Positions 37,201-46,159 of a DNA stretch of 64,000 nucleotides are shown here, in pieces. The first letter of the stretch is position 1, and every line of letters begins with the position of its first letter. The position numbers were made by a program, and so were the translations under genes. The DNA lies in contig CAUEEP010000736.1 in assembly GCA_958450365.1 (NCBI GenBank), forward strand, positions 2,415,501 to 2,479,500, written 5' to 3'. Source of the stretch: Mesorhabditis belari (taxonomy: Eukaryota; Nematoda; Chromadorea; Rhabditida; Rhabditidae). Under the pieces are notes generated by a model. That model saw only the letters and a list, made by a program, of their open reading frames with translations. It was not told where the DNA came from and did not search any database.

Positions 37201-39437
37201 TTTAAAGCTTCTTTTAAAACATGTCTTTCTGTATTTAAAAGTACGTTATCTTGTGCATATTTGGAATATTTTTAAACGGATAATTTCTTATTTTTAAGAT
37301 CTTTTTTCTTGCTTTAGATGATCAAATATCAAGTTCTGCGTACTTTACGACTTCAAACTGGGCAAAACAGTAGCGGAATCCCATTGAGATTTGGTCAAAG
37401 CATTTGGGAATGATGTTTTGTTCGAAAGCCGATGCTGAGCCTGGTTCTAACACTTTTGGAATAGTGATGAGAGTCTAGAGGATGATGAACACTCTGGTCG
37501 AGCTCAAGCGGTAAAAGCGATCAACCTCAAACGATACTTTGAGGGCTGCAATCGAATCGGATCCATGTCAAATATATAAAGTTCGCGTCTGCCTACTTTA
37601 CGACTTTAAACTGGACAAAACAGTAGCGGAATCCCATTGAGATTTGGTCAAAGCATTTGGGAATGATGTTTTGTTCGAAAGCCGATGCCGAAACTAGTTC
37701 TAACGCTTTCGGAATGGTGATGAGAGTCTCGAGGATGATGAACACTCTCGTCGACCTCAAGCGGTAGACAACGATACTTTGAGGGCTGCAATCGAATCGA
37801 ATCGATGTCAAACGACGCGTGAACCTGCTCAACAGTTTCTATGTTCAAATGCTATTATTGATTAGCATCTCCACACCATTGGAAAAACGATCTGATACGG
37901 GAAATGGCTTCCTCAGTGCAAACGCAGTGCACGCAGTTCCAGCAGTGCAAATGCTCGTTTATATCCGAACAACCTAATAGAAAATCCTAAATCATTTTAG
38001 CAACTAGCATCGTTTTTCAATTGTTTTGTAATTTTTCAAGCTTTCAAGTAGAAAATTTGATGCTTAATCCATTTTTTTAGAAGTCGATCAATGCAACTAG
38101 TCGTCGTGCTAACGATTCTTCATGAAACAAAATCCTCTTCAACTTTCCTTTCATTTTGGTTTAATATAGCCAATGAAATCTTTTATTCATTCGGAAATTT
38201 CTTTGCATTTGTCAATATTATGCAAGGATTAATGTCAAAAGTGGTGAGTTTTTAAAAAAATCATAAACCTTAAAAGATTCAGCTCGTTGAACAACAATGG
38301 TTATGGTCATCGATGGATTTACAGACAAGGACACGATACGAGAGATTGTTGAAGGTAAGACAACGCTAGTTTCAGTTGGATTTCGTTTGTTATGCAAGAA
38401 AATTTAGGCTTTTCGTCACCTACGTAGTTCGGGAGAACCTGGTGAATCAGCAGCTCCGTGCATCATTCCTCTACTCCATCCAGTGCTTGAACTCTTCACA
38501 GTAAACACCACTGCTTTCACGGATGGAAGATCGTTCTCATCAGAAATTGGTTGGCTATCATTTTATTGAAATTCTTGCATTTGAATCTTTCATTTCTTGA
38601 AATCATTGTAAAAATCTAGTCTTTATTACATTAGAGTAAAACAGAATTTATTTAGCTTCAGCTATATAGCTTGCCAAAGCTTGCTAAAGCTTGCTAAAGC
38701 TTGCTAAAGCTTGCAAAAACTTGCTAAAGCTTTTCTAAAGCTTGCTAAAGCTTTTCTAAAGCTTGCAAAAGCTTGCAAAAGCTTGCAAAAGCTTGCTAAA
38801 GCTTTTCTAAAGCTTGCTAAAGCTTTTCTAAAGCTTGCTAAAGCTTTTCTAACGCTTGCAAAAGCTTGCAAAAGCTTGCTAAAGATATTCTGTATCAATT
38901 TCTTAATTCACAGAGAGAAAAAAGCAAAAGAATTGGCGGCTAGAGGAGTCGAACCCACGACCTCTCTATCCCGTTTGTTTGAGAGACGTATGCGTTAACC
39001 ACTCGGCCAATGAATGGCGCAGTTAGATTCTTTAGTCTCTAACTCAAAAAACGCGGGTTCGACTCCCGTCCACGTCGATAATTTTATTTTTTAAAATTTA
39101 AAAACAAATAGCATAACTACATGAAATTCTGAGTCAAATTAATTACGAGTTGTTCGAAACGGTTTACTGGTATAGGCACAGATACATCGTAAATTTAGAT
39201 TCATTGTGGAGATGGCTTGAAATGGCTCGTGCTTGGACAACAGTAGCTGATGAGATGAGAGATCGAGCAAGGAAAAGATTTGAATTGTCAAAAAAGAACT
39301 TTGATATCACAAAAGGGCTTCTTTCTCATTCAATCCTCATTCAAATCTTCACCGATTCATCAAATTGTGATAGTGAAAAGAAATACTATCCAGCTTTATC
39401 AACTATTGAATATTTGTTGCAAAATGTTAGAGTCTAG
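28266..39437 (+). CDS. SH2 / Cas-binding GEF-like protein, NSP (BCAR3/SH2D3) family
   Basis: NSP proteins link receptor phosphotyrosine signals to Cas scaffolds through an N-terminal SH2 and a C-terminal Cdc25-like fold that binds Cas. Exons: 28266-28388, 31411-31527, 32830-32961, 33558-33630, 33709-33798, 33887-33966, 34014-34037, 35094-35196, 35594-35769, 35814-35908, 36760-36919, 36964-37037, 38081-38243, 38283-38354, 38408-38500, 39150-39437 (TAG), about 620 residues. The SH2 (residues 20-115) has YYHGKL, the binding arginine in EFLVRDS, GDYVLTTKHGDRALHFQIN and SGAIIKTP, closely following BCAR3. The middle has PPPLPPRSKSP (SH3 ligand) and tyrosine motifs YDEP, YDQV and YDDI. The C-terminal part follows the family (MENGLRQILLPSG, MQLVVVLTILHE, FGNFFAFVNIMQGL). 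The junction 38500/39150 keeps the frame. The alternative donor at 38549 would need another exon. Start is the first ATG of the SH2 exon. Confidence 0.85.
29335..29450. repeat. Dispersed repeat also found at 41170-41290
   Basis: Shares ATTCACAAATCCTCGATATA, GCTCAATCGCGGTTTATATA and GAGTGACCGAGA with the copy near 41.2 kb. Non-coding, in intron 1 of the NSP-family gene. Confidence 0.8.
29625..29937. repeat. ~150-bp tandem duplication
   Basis: Two direct copies (about 29625-29781 and 29783-29937) with landmarks AAGGATACTAAAGAATTGGA and AGCATCAATTGTTCCCAGT. There are only a few differences, so the duplication is recent. In intron 1 of the NSP-family gene. Confidence 0.85.
30795..30912. repeat. 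9-bp minisatellite
   Basis: Tandem AAGTTCTGA with AAAAGTAGTTCTGA variants. The open frames with repeated KVL or FRT residues on the two strands are repeat artefacts. The same motif returns at 31137-31175. Confidence 0.85.
30940..31137. repeat. 20-bp minisatellite
   Basis: Units TTTGGAGTTACTCTAGTAGA with T/C, G/A and G/T variants. In intron 1 of the NSP-family gene. Confidence 0.95.
31917..32110. repeat. Foldback PAL-B, copy 2 (right part)
   Basis: Shares GTACTTTCAAAAAATACGTC, the GGTATCAAAAAATAG palindrome, GCGCGCATTGTAGCATAAA and the end ATTACAGTATTTACGG with copy 1. The left terminus is missing. Confidence 0.85.
32458..32768. repeat. Foldback PAL-B, copy 3 (left part, rearranged)
   Basis: Begins CGTAAATACTGTAATAGTAC and contains two rounds of the inner palindrome and GCGCGCATTGTAGCATAAA, but stops inside. 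In the intron between the SH2 exons at 31411 and 32830. Confidence 0.8.
32985..33210. repeat. MITE of the TACCGTATTTT family, copy 4
   Basis: TACCGTATTCTCTCTAATAG at the left and the inverse at the right (last bases ATACGATA, one change). The interior matches the copies in FBXW5-like intron 1. Confidence 0.85.
33275..33490. repeat. MITE of the TACCGTATTTT family, copy 5
   Basis: TACCGTATGCTCTCTAATAG to AGAGAATACGGTA. Same family and same intron as the preceding copy, 65 bp away. Confidence 0.85.
34145..34325 (-). mobile_element. mariner transposase N-terminal fragment (minus strand)
   Basis: Read on the minus strand this matches the fragments at 37335 and 37595: the helix-turn-helix region of a mariner-type transposase (FKLGK, KAFGN, EDDEHSGR-like). 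It is internally broken and cannot be functional. In an intron of the NSP-family gene. Confidence 0.75.
34318..34745. repeat. 56-bp minisatellite next to the mariner fragment
   Basis: About seven units of 56 bp, with landmarks GTAAACAGACGCGAACTTGA and AAGTCGATCATCTAACGCTG. The unit includes the mariner-flanking sequence seen at 37320-37345 and 37575-37600 (inverted), so the array probably grew from the mariner's 5' flank. Confidence 0.9.
34905..35015. repeat. Mariner-like terminal sequences
   Basis: Two copies of CGCTTGTTTATATCCGAACA preceded by CACAACAAAAAGTTTAGCAA. Inverted matches lie at 34075, 37155 and 37950, consistent with TIRs of a short mariner derivative. Confidence 0.7.
35325..35462. 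repeat. 13-bp minisatellite
   Basis: Tandem AGGCTAAACTTTC with AGTCTAAGC variants. In an intron of the NSP-family gene. Confidence 0.9.
36340..36720. repeat. ~60-bp imperfect tandem repeat
   Basis: Repeated landmarks TTTTAAAGATTATGATTAAA and ATCTAGAATTGTCAAATCTT, in about six diverged units. In the intron between exons 35908 and 36760. Confidence 0.8.
37140..37575 (+). mobile_element. mariner transposase N-terminal fragment, first copy
   Basis: Starts with a terminus-like TTCGGATATAAACAAGCG. It then encodes a mariner HTH region (FKLGKTVAESH, stop, DLVKAFGNDVLFESRC, SDESLEDDEHSGR). In-frame stops and the lack of a catalytic domain make it a relic. In the intron 37038-38080 of the NSP-family gene. 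Confidence 0.8.
37585..37975 (+). mobile_element. mariner transposase N-terminal fragment, second copy
   Basis: Tandem to the previous copy and nearly identical at first. It then extends further (DNDTL-like, QTTREPAQQF, HLHTIGKTI) before stopping at a terminus-like GCTCGTTTATATCCGAACAA. Frameshifts and stops are present. The two copies look like a tandem duplication. Confidence 0.8.
38660..38888. repeat. 10/15-bp minisatellite
   Basis: Units AAAGCTTGCT and AAAGCTTTTCT alternate. Open frames on both strands with repeated KLAKA or FRKAL residues are repeat artefacts. In the last intron region of the NSP-family gene. Confidence 0.9.
38930..39012 (-). pseudogene. tRNA-like sequence with long variable region
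   Basis: On the minus strand there is GGCCGAGTGGTTAACGC (D-arm of Ser/Leu type), a variable region and GTGGGTTCGACTCC (B box). Acceptor halves do not pair. Could be a decayed Ser/Leu-class tRNA. A second B-box, CGCGGGTTCGACTCCCG, lies just beside it at 39050-39070 on the + strand. Confidence 0.55.
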
Positions 39438-39504
39438 GAATCAATTTCAAGAGTTTTAATCGATATTTTGAAGAAATTGATTTACTAAATGAAATAGACT
39501 CTTT

Positions 39505-39918
39505 AATGGGGATGGGACAAAGGCTACCTTTTTTTTGCGCATCTGAACATTTGCGCACCTTTTTTTTTGCTGGCAAAGACCTTAGGAAAGGTCGTAGAGC
39601 TTCGAAAATGTTTCCAGATGAGGCAATCGTATGCTTAGATTCCGAATTTCGACAAATCACACCTCGCTGACACGTCAAATTTGGGCTAAAAGGCAAAAAC
39701 TGCGGAAAAGCGTTAAGTTGCGTAGTTTTTGCCTTTTAGCTCAAATTTAACGTGTCAGCGAGGTCTGATTTGTCGAAATTCGGAATCTACGCATACGATT
39801 CCCTAGTATGAAAACATTTTCGAAGCTCTACGACCTTTCCTAGGGTCTTTTCCAGCAAAAAGGTGCGCAAATGTCCAGGTGCGCAAAAAAAGATCGCATT
39901 TGTCCCACCCCCCTCTTT
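39505..39918. repeat. Foldback element PAL-D, copy 1
   Basis: Palindrome bounded by TTTAATGGGGATGGGACAA and its inverse. The arms have GGAAAGGTCGTAGAGCTTCG, GGCAATCGTATGCTTAGATT and CGCTGACACGTCAAATTTGG. It begins about 70 bp after the stop of the NSP-family gene. The second copy is at 43430-44113. Confidence 0.9.
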
Positions 39919-39989
39919 AATAGCTTTCTAAACAACTTTTATCGTAAAGAATTCAGTTTATTTTTCATTGCTTACCATTGTAAACTCTT

Positions 39990-40068
39990 ATTTCTCTAAC
40001 CGGAATCGAACCCTCGATCTTTAGAACAATAGCCAAGACTGCTAACCAATCGGCCAAAAAGGGAGTTT
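39990..40068 (-). pseudogene. tRNA-like sequence
   Basis: The minus strand has GGCCGATTGGTTAGCAG and GAGGGTTCGATTCC at tRNA spacing. The stems are incomplete. Decayed tRNA or tRNA-derived repeat. Confidence 0.5.
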
Positions 40069-40268
40069 GCGTGGCTAGAGTTTAAGCCTTAACTAGCTTT
40101 TCCTTCACTTGTTAATCTTTCTAAAAATTTTCATTTTTCTATAACTTTTATGTTAAATAGTCATTTCTGTACAGTTTTCTTTAGTCATTTTCTTTCGGTG
40201 GAACCTTTCCCTTTCAAAATTTGTCCCTTTTACCTTCCGGTGTCCAATCCTTTACCCCTTTCTTTTCG

Positions 40269-40504
40269 TACAGTGCCGGACAAAAGTTTAAGAACATGAC
40301 CTCAAGTTATGGAAAAAGCTCAATATCTTTTGGAAGGTGAAGAATTTCATTTAGGTCTTAAAAGCATTTTTGTTTGTCTCAATTTCAGTAATTAACCACA
40401 TTTTATAACGGGTCACAAATCTAAATACAAAAAAAAAGTCTTTGAGACTTTACAGGAAAGAGCTGGTATTCTAGCCTGTTCTTAAACTTTTGTCCGGCAC
40501 TGTA
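40269..40504. mobile_element. Tc1/mariner-type MITE with TA target site
   Basis: Near-perfect terminal inverted repeats: CAGTGCCGGACAAAAGTTTA at the left and its inverse at the right, flanked by TA on both sides. The 230-bp interior has no coding frame. This is the clearest intact DNA-transposon derivative in the window. Confidence 0.92.
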
Positions 40505-40777
40505 TCCGCTATATTTTGTATATTTTGTCATTGTCGCTTTGAATATTGCTGATTTGAAATAGTTAAACGGGTCTATTCTATTCATTGGCTTGAAAATCAA
40601 ATTTTCATAGATATTCAGTGTTTAAATAAACGAATTTTGAACAAGATTTACTATAAGAAATAATAAAAAATGCTTTCAGAAAAGAAAAATAAACGATCTG
40701 GCTACGTTTGTTCAACGTTTTTTCTAAAGCTAATATCAGGAAGAAAATGAAAGGATAAGGTCCTATCTTGACAGCAA

Positions 40778-40840
40778 TTGATCGTCTAGCTCATTGGTAG
40801 AGCGTTCGCCGGTTTATAGCCCGACTCTCAACTAGACATG
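40778..40840 (+). pseudogene. tRNA-like fragment
   Basis: GCTCATTGGTAGAGCGTTCG is a good D-arm and the start of an anticodon arm, but no T-arm follows. It resembles the sequence at 40983. Confidence 0.45.
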
Positions 40841-40979
40841 GGCAAGATAAACTACAAAAATGACGAACCGTCACACTATAAACACTTCTAAATTGCTTTA
40901 AATCTATCGGATTGACATGATCTATAGCTCAAAAAATCGAGAATCTCAAGAGCTTTCGAATTGACTAAAGCACACCCAA

Positions 40980-41058
40980 AAATATCAAGCTCATTCGTAG
41001 AGCGTTCGCCTGGTAAGCGAGAGATCGCGGATACAAAGCCCTGCGCCAATCTTTTGAA
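40980..41058 (+). pseudogene. tRNA-like sequence with GGT anticodon loop
   Basis: D-arm GCTCATTCGTAGAGC, then a 5-bp anticodon stem TTCGC/GCGAG around the loop CTGGTAA. The T-arm (CGCGGATACAAAGCCCTG) has lost the TTC core. It looks like a recently decayed tRNA or tRNA-derived element. Confidence 0.5.
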
Positions 41059-41169
41059 TTCCAACCCATAAAAGGAGATTTTTTTAGCAAAGTAAAGCCA
41101 GAAAACCTACTTTTAATAAGTCAAGCAAGAACTTTTGAAGGTTTTTGGTTTTAACTTATAAGTTCTTGA

Positions 41170-41290
41170 GCTTTTGAATCCTTTTACATCTTTAGCCTAA
41201 CCCTTAAGCCATTCACAAATCCTCGATATAAACAGGTGCTCAATCGCGGTTTATATAGAGTGACCGAGACGCTTTTCAAGGTCAACCACA
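41170..41290. repeat. Dispersed repeat, second copy of 29335-29450
   Basis: Matches the 29.3 kb copy along CACAAATCCTCGATATAAAC and CGCGGTTTATATAGAGTGAC. Confidence 0.8.
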
Positions 41291-41734
41291 CCCTACTTTT
41301 AATAAGTCAAGCAAGAACTTTTTGAAGGTTTTTGGTTTCTTGTGTGAAGTGTGAAAGAGTTTGAAAAAGTTCTTTGAACGTAGTTTGCGCTTAAATCGAA
41401 ACACACCCTTTCTGGCGCATTAAACGCTTCATCATTATCATTTTTTGCAGCTTTTTCTTTGAGATTAAACTATAATTGTTATGGTTTCAGTTTTCAAATT
41501 CTTATTACATAAATATTAAATAAAAATCGCTTATTATTGATAGGTGTGCCTAAAATTTAAAGGCTTCCTAATTCTTGAATTTGAATTTGAATTCAAAGGC
41601 TTCCTAATTTCTAATGCTTTGAAAATCTGACTTTAAATGGCTTCAGAAAGCTTTTACATAAAGAAATTCGAAATTAGAAATCGAAATTTAATCATTTTGC
41701 TTAAAATTTTTGAGAGATTTACTTCTTTTTGATA

Positions 41735-41965
41735 ATTTTTGGAAACCCTAAACCGCTTTCAAGAAAAGCTGTAAACAGAAAATTTGCTAAATCTTTACAA
41801 ATACTTTAGATTTTATTCTTTTTTCTAAAAAAGTCTAAACCAAGACAAAACTCTCAATGTATTAGCTAAAGTTTAAAGTGAAAATCGCTTTACTCATTTA
41901 TTTAGCTTCTACGTCAAATATAGACAACTCTAGATCTCGTTAAAGTTTGACAAAAAAAAAAAAAC
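41735..41965. repeat. ~220-bp direct repeat, first copy
   Basis: Shared with 42155-42299 plus 42614-42695. Landmarks are GAAAATTTGCTAAATCTTTA and CTAAACCAAGACAAAACTCT. The second copy is interrupted by a SINE, so the duplication came before that insertion. Confidence 0.8.
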
Positions 41966-42299
41966 GATATTTTAAGCACTATTCGTTCCTAGGTATAAAC
42001 GGATGTGGACTAGAATTTGGGTTTAGTTAAAGAGAGTGGATCCATTTTGATATCCCGCCATCTCTAACACCCCGACAACCCAACTCAACTCCTCCAACGT
42101 ATTAGAGGGGAGTCCCTGTGAAATGACCGACCTGTACTGCAGTTGCATAGACTTTTTTTGATGATAATTTTTGGAAACCCGCTTTCAAGAAAAACTGTCA
42201 ACAGAAAATTTGCAAAATCTTTACAAATACTTTAGATTTTATTTGTTTTTCTAAAAAAAACTAAACCAAGACAAAACTCTCAAAGTATTAGCTAAAGTT

Positions 42300-42601
42300 A
42301 TAATAATGATTTGATCTGTCTTCGCACTTAGCGCAGATCACAACCCGCTTCCACATTTACTGAGGCAGAAGTGTAGTTGTCGTAGCCGATGATACTCCGA
42401 TGGCCGGGCTGGGGCGCTCGGAGGGGAGCCCATGGGAGTCGAACCCACGACTAACCCGCGCCGACGTTGCTCAACTTGGCAGATCGGACGGGGTCGACCA
42501 CAGACCCTTCCCTTTCTGGGCCTGTGAATTTTTTGACGGGTTCTCCGTCGGTCGGAATGGGATCCCAAGTACCTGTAAAAGGGTGCTGAAGGGAGCCGCT
42601 G
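42300..42601 (-). mobile_element. tRNA-derived SINE, longest copy
   Basis: The element runs on the minus strand. Its tRNA-like head has GCCAAGTTGAGCAACGTCGG (A-box region) and GTGGGTTCGACTCCC (perfect B box). A unique body follows (GGCCATCGGAGTATCATCGG, CTGCGCTAAGTGCGAAGACA), then a short ATT-type tail. It is flanked by the direct repeat TTAGCTAAAGTT (42288-42299 and 42602-42613), a target-site duplication. This copy carries extra 5' sequence (42530-42601) absent from the other two. The open frames in it are not genes. Confidence 0.88.
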
Positions 42602-43159
42602 TTAGCTAAAGTTTAAAGTGGAAATTGCTTTACTCATTTAGTTTCTACGTCAAATATAGATAACTCTAGATCTCGTTAAAGTTTGACAAAAAAAAACGAG
42701 ATTTTCAATACAAACTTTAGAGCTTAATTATCTAAAAAATTTTTCAATAAGATTCAATAAATTTCTATTGATAGATTGACAATTTGAACAATTTCCCTTG
42801 CTGAATGAGGAAATGGAAGTTTTGACATTTTTCTACAGATTTCTACCAGTTAAAAGCTTCATTTCAAATAGAATTTTCTTCATTTTCTTTGTAGAATCAA
42901 AAGTTGCCTTTCTTCTGCTCATTTTACAAGTTTGATGTGACTTTTGAATGAGAAAAAGGGGAAAAAAAGAGCTCGTGGGCGATTATTTTTACTCAGAAAA
43001 TGTGCAAACATTGTAGCCGATTCGGGTGACGATTTGGGAAAGGGGAAAAAGAAATATTTTTCACACATCAAAACCATTTGAAATCTTTGATTTCTGAACT
43101 TTTTGAATGATTGAAGCTATCCAGAGTCTTTTCGTAAGTTGAAACCAGAGAAGATCAAA

Positions 43160-43243
43160 AAGCTGTGCGACGGTCGGACTCGAACCGGCGACCTATCGTT
43201 TACCGGACAATGGTGCTAACCATTACACCACAGGGGTCTCTTT
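43160..43243 (-). pseudogene. tRNA-like sequence with GGT anticodon loop
   Basis: The minus strand has GTGGTGTAATGGTTAGCACC (D-arm), a perfect 5-bp anticodon stem ATTGT/ACGAT around CCGGTAA, and GCCGGTTCGAGTCCG (T-arm). The acceptor stem halves GACCCCT and CGTCGCA do not pair. A tRNA gene with a destroyed acceptor, or a tRNA-derived repeat. Confidence 0.6.
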
Positions 43244-43429
43244 TCCCCTGACGCTAGAAGGACTTAAGTGGTACTTGCATTGAAAAATAACCAATTCATC
43301 AATGAATCTGTCATTTTCTTTAAATAAAAAGTGTTTATTGTCTAATTTTTTGTTTTTTGTTCTATTTTTCTTTCTTATTCTATTTCTTTTCTTTTTTGCT
43401 CAATTTCTATCTTTTTAAGTCAATTTTGG

Positions 43430-44113
43430 GACAAATGCGACCTTTTTTTTGCGCACCTGGACTTTAAAATACTTGTCAATCTCTGGTTTTGTTTAATTTT
43501 GTATTCAAAAGTCGAATCACACTGAATTCTTCATTTTTCTTGAGGTTTTTTTTAGATTTTTACGAAAAACATGCTTTTCACTTTTGAATTTGTTTGGAAA
43601 TAAGCCAAAATTGGGGGATGGGACAAATGCGACCTTTTTTTTGCTGGAAAAGGCCTTAGGAAAGGTCGTAGAGCTTCAAAAATGTTTCCAGATAAGGCAA
43701 TCGTATGCTTAGATTCCGAATTTCGACAAATCAGACCTCGCTGACACGTCAAATTTGGGCTGAAAGGCAAAAACTACGCAACTTAACGCTTTTCTGCAGT
43801 TTTTGCCTTTTAGCCCAAATTTGACGTGTCAGCGAGGTCTGATTTGTCGAAATTCGGAATCTAAGCATACGATTGCCTTATCTGGAAACATTTTTGAAGC
43901 TCTACGACCTTTCCTAAGGCCTTTTCCAGCAAAAAAAAGGTCGCATTTGTCCCATCCCCCAATTTTGGCTTATTTCCAAACAAATTCAAAAGTGAAAAGC
44001 ATGTTTTTCGTAAAAATCTAAAAAAAACCTCAAGAAAAATGAGGAATTCAGTGTGATTCGACTTTTGAATACAAAATTAAACAAAAACAGAGATTGACAA
44101 GTATTTTAAAGTC
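43430..44113. repeat. Foldback PAL-D, copy 2: near-perfect palindrome
   Basis: Arms 43460-43775 and 43798-44113 (316 bp each) are almost identical in inverted orientation. A 219-base open frame encodes the same 72-residue string on both strands. The centre is the 22-base spacer near 43786. The inner half matches PAL-D copy 1 (39505-39918), and the outer part (TTGAATACAAAATTAAACAA) is an extension. Confidence 0.93.
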
Positions 44114-44119
44114 AATCAA

Positions 44120-44655
44120 GGACTGGTACTCTGCAGAGAGTACTCTAATCACTTTGTTTATTATTCTATTGACTAAAAGATAATCAATATGTCAGAAATT
44201 GTTAATATCGTTGGTATTTCTGAAATTTGACTTGAAAACAAACATTTATTCAGGGTTAAACACTTTGACAAAGATCTTTAAAAAGAAAAACGATCAGTCT
44301 CACCAAAATAGTGCAATATTTGATGCAATGATTTGACTGCTCTGTCATTCTTTCTTCAGGTATCTATTTATCTTTTGTCCTGGGTGATTATTGTGATCTT
44401 GTTTTGTCGCTATTCAACTGAATCAAGTATATATAAACTTGTCCCGAAAGTGACTCGATTCCTTTTTTTGGTCACTCGCATTTCGACCTCGAAATCTCTT
44501 CAATGGTTCGATCAATTGAAACATGTTTTAGCCTATTTTATAGAGGAGATTTACAACTTTCAAATACTTTTTTAACATTCATCGATATCAGATTTCTATC
44601 GTTGTAAATTTATGAAAATGTTGAAATCCGCATTTCTTATGCATGTACCTAATAT
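44120..44655. other. Intergenic, nothing recognised
   Basis: An 80-codon open frame at 44333-44575 with hydrophobic residues has no recognisable family and sits among repeats. It is not called as a gene. Confidence 0.35.
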
Positions 44656-44656
44656 A

Positions 44657-45047
44657 ATATTGGGTTCGTGGATTGAAACCTGCTCGACTTTGAACTAAAA
44701 TTTATTCAACATAAAATCATCAATTCATTCCAAATAATTTCCATTATTATTGACAACTTCTGCCCATTTTACAGGCAATTTACGGACTCCTCTTTCGTAG
44801 TAGGATTTTCGTTTTGAATCGAAAAACTTTCAAAGCCAATTTTTGACTGCTTCTTCCGAATCCAAGTGTTCTCTCGCAAGCTCATGATCCGTAATAAATA
44901 GTAATCAGAAGGGGCAAGGTCCGGACTATATGGGGAATGCGCCAAAAGTTCCCAAACAAAGCTATCTATTTTAGAGCGAGTCAGTTTTGCAACATGAGGG
45001 CGCACGTTGTCGTGGATGAGAACGATCTTTGACTTGAAGACTCAGGC
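44657..45047 (-). mobile_element. mariner-family relic with catalytic-domain fragment
   Basis: Minus-strand coding fragment: KIVLIHDNVRPHVAKLTRSK, then PYSPDLAPSDYYLLRIMS, the classic mariner transposase catalytic region. The terminus is ATTGGGTTCGTGGATTGAAA. The N-terminal half is missing and the frame is broken, so it is inactive. Confidence 0.88.
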
Positions 45048-45062
45048 TCAGGCTTTGGAGTT

Positions 45063-45602
45063 TTATATTAGGTTGATGAATTGAAAACTGCGGGACTTTG
45101 AACTAAAATTTATTCAACATAAAACCATCAATGCATTCCAAATAATTTCCATTATTATTGACGACTTCTGCCCATTTTAGAGGCAATTTGCGGATTCCTC
45201 TTTCGTGGTAGGATTTTGGTTTGTGTGTGAGACAAGTGTGAGACTCAAAAATAGAGGACTGGAGACGTCCTGGTTTGAGCATTTGAGCACTTTCTTCAAA
45301 AGAAACCCATTTTGGTGTAAATGGAAAAGTTGTAGAGAATCAAAAATGAGGCTTATAGCCAAATTTCCAAAAAGATACACTTAGTAGTTTCGCTTAAAAT
45401 GTAAGTTTTTGGTGAAAATTCGTAAATTTGGCATTTCTTGAAAAACAGTTTTTGAATCGTTCTGAAAATTTGGATATAAGCTTTATTTTTGATTCTCTAC
45501 AACTTTTCCATTGACACCAAAATGGGTTTCTTTTGAAGAAAGTGCTCAAACTGTCACATATGACAATCGCCGGCAGTCTTCAATTCACCAACCCAATAGA
45601 TT
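45063..45602 (-). mobile_element. Second copy of the same mariner family, with nested palindrome
   Basis: Left end TTAGGTTGATGAATTGAAAA, then the same 3' coding end (minus strand, KEESANCL). Sequence resumes at CAGTCTTCAATTCACCAACC (inverted terminus) after an inserted palindrome at 45284-45549. Only the two ends of the mariner remain. Confidence 0.75.
45284..45549. repeat. Foldback nested in the mariner relic
   Basis: Arms share TTGAGCACTTTCTTCAAAAG, GAAACCCATTTTGGTGT and GTTGTAGAGAATCAAAAAT with their inverse. About 266 bp, no coding capacity. Confidence 0.85.
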
Positions 45603-45604
45603 TG

Positions 45605-45950
45605 CCCATTCACAAAATTCTGCCTCTGCCAATTTCTTTTTCGATTTTTATTTAATTTTGTTCATTTTTCTAGCTTTCTACTTAATTTTCCCTAAAAATA
45701 TTTATGATTTACTTATAATATTCCCTCTTTTTTTTCCCTTTTCGCCATCAAATTTCCCGCCTCTTTCTCTCTCTCCTTTCAAACAGACAAAAACAAAATT
45801 TGAAATATTTTCAAAATCGATTTTGCTACTCTCTTTTTTTTACTTTTTTTTTAGCTTTAACAATATTAATTTATTGTTTTAAAAGGTTTTTGTTTCCTTG
45901 TAATAATTGAGTTTTCAAAAAATTGAAAAACAACATACGTTTTCAAAGGA
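45605..45950. other. Pyrimidine-rich intergenic sequence
   Basis: Strong T/C bias on the + strand. The 123-codon open frame at 45511-45882 is Phe/Leu/Ser-rich because of this bias and overlaps a repeat, so no gene is called. Confidence 0.45.
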
Positions 45951-45951
45951 A

Positions 45952-46010
45952 TTTTTCAATTCTTTCAATTCTTTCAATTCTTTCAATTCTTTCAATTCTT
46001 TCAATTCTTA
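45952..46010. repeat. 9-bp tandem repeat
   Basis: Tandem TTCTTTCAA. Confidence 0.9.
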
Positions 46011-46159
46011 AACCTATTTATCATACAAAGAATTCTATTTTTCAACAGCCAACAGCTTCTAGAATTAATTTAAAGTTTAGCTTTTTTCATTTTTTAGTTA
46101 ACGTTTTAAGAGTTGGATAGAGAAGATTAATTAAAGGAAAATTAAAGGAAAATTAAAGG

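Noticed and set aside
38704..38998. KLAKA/FRKAL repeat peptides, reminiscent of amphipathic peptides
   Set aside because: Minisatellite artefact in an intron next to a tRNA-like sequence.
43552..44021. Two identical 72-residue open frames on opposite strands, possibly duplicated genes
   Set aside because: They are the two arms of one palindrome and match no protein family; the foldback explains them.
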